64,000 nt of DNA from Phytophthora colocasiae (Eukaryota; Oomycota; Peronosporomycetes; Peronosporales; Peronosporaceae): NCBI GenBank assembly GCA_018806915.1, contig JAGKQI010000100.1, positions 310,001 to 374,000 of the forward strand. Direction: 5' to 3'. Under the pieces are notes generated by a model. It was given only the letters and a program-made list of their open reading frames with translations. It had not been told where the DNA came from and searched no databases. Positions 60,501 through 64,000 of this stretch are shown here, piece after piece (position 1 is the first letter of the stretch; each line of letters starts with the position of its first letter). The translations under genes and the position numbers were made by a program.

Positions 60501-61534
60501 GAGCACGAGACTTGATCACACTGCCAGACTTGTGCGAGAACGAGCTGGACGACATCTTACCCTTCGCACACCCTTCACAAATTCCAGCGCCGTTACTATC
60601 GCTGATCTTTAAGTCATCATTCGCCGCACTAATCACCTTGAGCTTCTGGTCAGATACATGACCCAGGCGTGCATGCCAGACATCGCCACCGTGCTTGTAT
60701 GAATCGACCACATGATTCACTTCTTCTCTCAGAGCACGTCCTACTTCTAACGCAAACAACTTGCCAACGCGTGGAATACTTGCAACAGTGCGACCACCAA
60801 ACGAAAGTATCGCTTTGTCAACCTGGAAGTGCACTCCAACGCCCCTAGCTGTTAGAGCAGGTATAGACATAAGCTTACGGTCCAGCCTCGGCACAAACAA
60901 CACATCCGTGAGCGTCACTTTCACTCCGTCTTCGAGGAGAAGATTCACAGATCCGACTCCGGCTGCTTTCAGACGTTGCCCATTCGCCACAGTGATATCA
61001 ATCGGCGCGGTTAACTCTCGAAAATCATAAAAGTCCACTTGATCCCCAGACATGTGTGAACTTGCACCGCTGTCCAGAATCCACACCATCTTGTCAGTCA
61101 TTGTTGCACTCGTAGCAGAAAATACATACTCGTCACTGGCATCTTCCTTCAAGCGTGGGCAGTCAGCTTTCTTGTGCCCACGTTGCTTGCACTCGAAGCA
61201 AGTCCCGTTAAAGTCACTTTTCGCATTTCCGTTCCAGCGTCGACTGCCTCCTCCACGGCCACCTCCACGAGTGTATCCACCGCGACGTCCATTTCCTCTC
61301 CCGCGGCCACGACTTCCTTGCCCATGCACTGAGGCTCTAAATGCTTGTTCCTTGGCGTCTCGCTTCTGGATTACTTCAGCTTCACGACGCAGCATCTCCT
61401 TCGTGTCGAGTAGCGTTACATACTCTTGCGCCTCAATGATACGAACCATCGTATCGTACTCCTGCGGCAAGCTACCTAGCAGGATGACAACCTTTTCGTC
61501 GTCCGTCAGTTTAATAACGATTGCGCGTATTCTT
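57573..61534 (-). pseudogene. Copia copy A gag-pol, several frame breaks
   Basis: In order: gag end (LTDDEKVVILLGSLPQEYD), zinc knuckle CFECKQRGHKKADC, protease VWILDSGASSHMSG, pre-integrase HARLGHVSDQKL with CEGCAKGK, integrase with Asp in IVHSDVMGP and IRSDNG, a long acidic linker (59200-59750), RT with VETAFLNG and the catalytic ILYVDDLLIGC, and RNase H with EAFADANWGG, LSSAEAEYMSL and TIYLDNKSAI. Breaks occur near 60282-60285 (CCCC, one base short, inside the integrase), about 58980-59060, 58388-58391 (CCCC, one base short) and about 58220-58300. Correcting single bases would restore most of it, so decay is slight or partly a sequence artefact. Confidence 0.8.
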
Positions 61535-61539
61535 GACGA

Positions 61540-61702
61540 TGCAAAATGAAAAGTGATCATATTAGTAAAGACTTCCTCCTACTCGCTAGCTATTGATCCA
61601 TTCTAGAACACTCGAAGCCTCACCAAACGAATCCTCTGCTGTGCGAGTTGCTGCTGTCCTGTCCGTGCAGATTGGAGCAAATCTTCTTCTAGAACTCCGA
61701 CA
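61540..61702 (-). repeat. 3' LTR of copia copy B
   Basis: On the minus strand it starts TGTCGGAGTTCTAG after the purine tract GAGTTGAGGGGGAG and ends CACTTTTCATTTTGCA, 163 bases. It is related to, but clearly diverged from, the LTR at 57396-57565, so A and B are different insertions. Confidence 0.75.
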
Positions 61703-61709
61703 CTCCCCC

Positions 61710-64000
61710 TCAACTCGCACTCTGAGTTGTAGAGTTCGTGACGCCACTTGCCTCACGAAGCTTCACTAATTGCGGTGTTGGAATCGCCTTGGTAAGATAG
61801 TCAGCTAGCTGCTCATTCGACGGTACGTGCTGCAACTGAATGTTACCCGCTTCCAACGTGATCTCTGACGAAGTGTGCACGAAGGTCAATGTGTTTCGCT
61901 CGCGGCGTGTATCCTTGGTTTGTCGCGATACTGATGGCCGACTGGTTATCCAAGTAGATTGTTGATGCACTGCGAAGTTTGAATCCCATTTCGGTAAGCA
62001 AATACCGAAGCCAAATCACTTCTTGAGCCGCAAGAGCTAATGCAATGTACTCTGCCTCAGCAGATGACAGAGCAACTGTAGGTTGTCGTTTACTCTTGTA
62101 CACGACTGGTCCTTCTCAAGCAGCAGTAGTACTCCAGATGTAGATCGACGACTGCCTTTGTCACCACCCCAATTTGCGTCAGCAAAGGTCTGTAGTGTGA
62201 AACGTGCCGAACGCTGGAACAAGATCCCATGTGTGATTGTACCTTTCAGGTACTTGAGAACTCGGACTGCAGCGCGCCAGTGCATTTCACGAGGCTGTTC
62301 GAGAAACTGGGACAAAGTAGATAGAGATGCACTAATGTCCGGTCGTGTAGCATTAGCGACGTAGAGAAGAGATCCAATCAGCTCGCGATACTCGGTGCGG
62401 TTGCGGTGGTCATCGTGAGAATCGTCAGGAGTTAAATCTTGACCAAGAACCATGGGGTTTCGAACAGGATTGCATCCATGTAGGCTAAATTTCTCTAGCA
62501 TCCTTGAAATGAACTGCGTCTGTCTGAGCAAAAGCTCCCCCTTCTCCACTGCGTACTGAATCTCCATACCCAGCACGTATCGAGCTTCTCCAAGTGACTT
62601 CAGTGTGAAATGTTCAGCAAGTTCGTCATAAATTTTGTCAGCCATCTCGTCACTCTTGCACCCAATTAGAAGATCATCCACGTACAAGATAATGAAGACC
62701 GGCGAGCTGGTTTTCCCACTCTGGTGCCTGACGAACAAGCATGGATCAGCACGACACTGCTCAAATCCCATCGAAATGAACACAGATCGAATTTTCTTGT
62801 ACCAAACCGCTGCAGCCTGTTTCAGGCCATACAAACTTCGTCTCCAACTTGCACACCATGCCTTCAGGAATATTCACACCCAGCGGTGGAGCCATGTACA
62901 CATCTTCTTCTAGGTCTCCATTGAGAAATGCGGTCTCGACGTCAAACTGGCGGATGATCAATCCTAGCTTGCAACACACCGCAAGGAACACCCGAATAGT
63001 GTTTGTACTAGCAACGGGAGAGTAGGTACTGAAGTAGTCAATTCCACGCGTCTGCAAGTACCCAAGCGCGACTAAGCGTGCCTTGTAGCGTACGATTTCG
63101 CCTTTCTCGTCAAACTTGTGCGCAAATACCCACTTGAACCCGATGACTTTTACTCCTGGTGGTCGGCGAACCACATCCCACGTGTGATTTCTAATGTGAG
63201 CTCGGATTTCTCGCCTGATTGCCTCTTTCCACTGCTGCGATTCTGGTGACGACATCGCTTCGGCATAACTTTGCGGTACATCTGTCGCCGAGAGCGCGAT
63301 TTCATACTCGTCATAGGCGCTGCCGCTTAGGTTCGGGTTCATCAATGTCACTTCCACTCCGAGTTGTAATTGCAGGCGCGTCTGACAGCAATGGTACGCC
63401 ACATTCAATGTCAGAATCATCACCATTAGTGAGTAGTCGTGGAGCGGTATACGAAAGTGACTGAGGCTTCGTAGATCCACCACTAAAGACCAGTTGATCA
63501 ACACTTGAGTCAGTGAAGTAGCGAGCGTTTTGAGGGACCAAAGCTGATTCCTCGCGGGTAGCTTGTTGAATTTGAGGAACACTAGAAGTTGCCGTGATAC
63601 GGGGAACGCGTGGAGCTGAACTCGCAGTTATTTGACGAGTCGTCTCACTTGGTAACAGGGTAGCAGTACTTGTGCGTTCATCGGCGCGATGCGTCAGGTG
63701 TTGTGGCATGACAGCAGGAGTTTCGATGCCTTGAATCTCTCGTCTCTCCCCCTCAATCGGAATGACTGCCGATACTTGCTGCTCACGGGATTGAACTGGG
63801 TCTATTTCCATGTCCACAGCGCCATCATCCGCTGTCTCGTCAATCTCCATGGCTTCAGCACTTGGGGTTAGTGGATTGTCATCATTAGTGCGCTTCGTGC
63901 CCACATCATTATCATCATCATAGGTACTAACCAACTTGGCGTTTTCACGGCTTTCAACACGAATTACGTCGCGATATCCAGAAGCAGCACGCTCGTCCAA
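61710..64000 (-). pseudogene. Copia copy B pol, partial, frame-shifted
   Basis: Linker with acidic tracts (63311-64000), then in another frame the start of RT (VIGFKWVFAHKFDEKGEIVR, ARLVALGYLQTRGIDYF, FDVETAFLNGDLEEDVYM). A further frame holds MYGLKQAAAVWYKKI, the catalytic IILYVDDLLIGC and the RNase H start (TFADANWGGDKGSRRS). Two more frames hold LSSAEAEYIALALAAQE, TIYLDNQSAISIA and the end QLADYLTKAIPTPQLVKLRE. At least four frame changes (about 63330, 62830, 62100 and 61870) make it non-functional as read. It keeps the G5 run in KGELLLRQT that copy A has lost. Confidence 0.75.

Larger units (their letters stand above)
57396..61539 (-). mobile_element. Ty1/copia retrotransposon copy A, 5' part displaced
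   Basis: Reading on the minus strand from 61539 to 57396: end of gag, protease, integrase, RT, RNase H, purine tract and 3' LTR. The gag N-terminus is missing at the point where copy B's LTR ends, which fits insertion of copy B into copy A's gag. The 5' part of A would then lie beyond the window. The five bases outside the 3' LTR are TGTAG; the matching duplication is not visible. Confidence 0.8.
61540..64000 (-). mobile_element. Ty1/copia retrotransposon copy B, runs off the window
   Basis: It has the same layout as copy A on the minus strand: acidic linker (from 64000), RT, RNase H and 3' LTR. The 5' part lies beyond the window. Its 3' LTR ends inside the gag of copy A. The flanking five bases are GACGA (61535-61539); the partner duplication should lie past the other end. 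Confidence 0.8.

Overview
This window looks like an oomycete nuclear genome, most probably Phytophthora or a close relative. The reasons are: short GT-AG introns of about 55-120 bases; a family of long ankyrin proteins with 'EGCTTKAMD'-type repeats; a ferlin, an eEF2K-like alpha-kinase and a small secreted repeat protein; and piggyBac-, hAT-, pogo/Tigger-, LINE- and copia-type transposons. Genus is inferred from gene families, not from a database match.

Layout. 1-1.75 kb: debris of ankyrin genes, a membrane-protein gene and a LINE. 1.75-5.2 kb: two divergent ZIP metal-transporter paralogues around a small MITE candidate. 5.4-8.8 kb: an F-box-like gene and a three-exon alpha-kinase gene. 9.0-11.3 kb: a complete hAT transposon with 8-bp target duplications, just upstream of the kinase start. 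11.3-15.2 kb: LINE debris, an ankyrin gene and a broken membrane-protein gene. 15.5-22.2 kb: a catalytically dead RNase H1-like gene and two pirin genes, separated by a 5'-truncated LINE (13-bp target duplication) and a shrunken pogo-like element. 22.7-27.6 kb: a frame-broken serine hydrolase, a five-exon gene of unknown function and a long disordered-protein gene. 27.8-33.8 kb: a nested transposon stack: a LINE split by a second LINE (19-bp target duplication) and again by an apparently complete piggyBac-like element (TTAA ends). 33.8-39.6 kb: a four-exon ferlin gene. 40.5-47.8 kb: a tandem duplication of a divergent pair, a GTPase-like gene with glycine-rich tail facing an RNase H1-type hybrid-binding-domain gene; the second pair is intact and the first is decayed. 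48.2-50.3 kb: a small secreted repeat protein and two paralogous small basic proteins. 51-57.1 kb: two ankyrin genes around a pogo/Tigger-type transposase gene that lacks its third catalytic aspartate. 57.4-64 kb: two nested copia LTR retrotransposons.

The strongest unusual signals are: (1) the repeated divergent GTPase / hybrid-binding-domain pair and its scattered relics; (2) a 17-base palindrome found at both piggyBac ends and in its introns; (3) the intact Tigger-type ORF with an Asp-to-Ala change and perfect 34-base inverted repeats; (4) the tandem 14-residue CFPGxWNWPRCRFG repeats in a secreted protein; (5) gene-conversion-like mosaics in the pirin and GTPase pairs. Several frame breaks fall in or beside short homopolymers, so some apparent pseudogenes could be sequencing errors.
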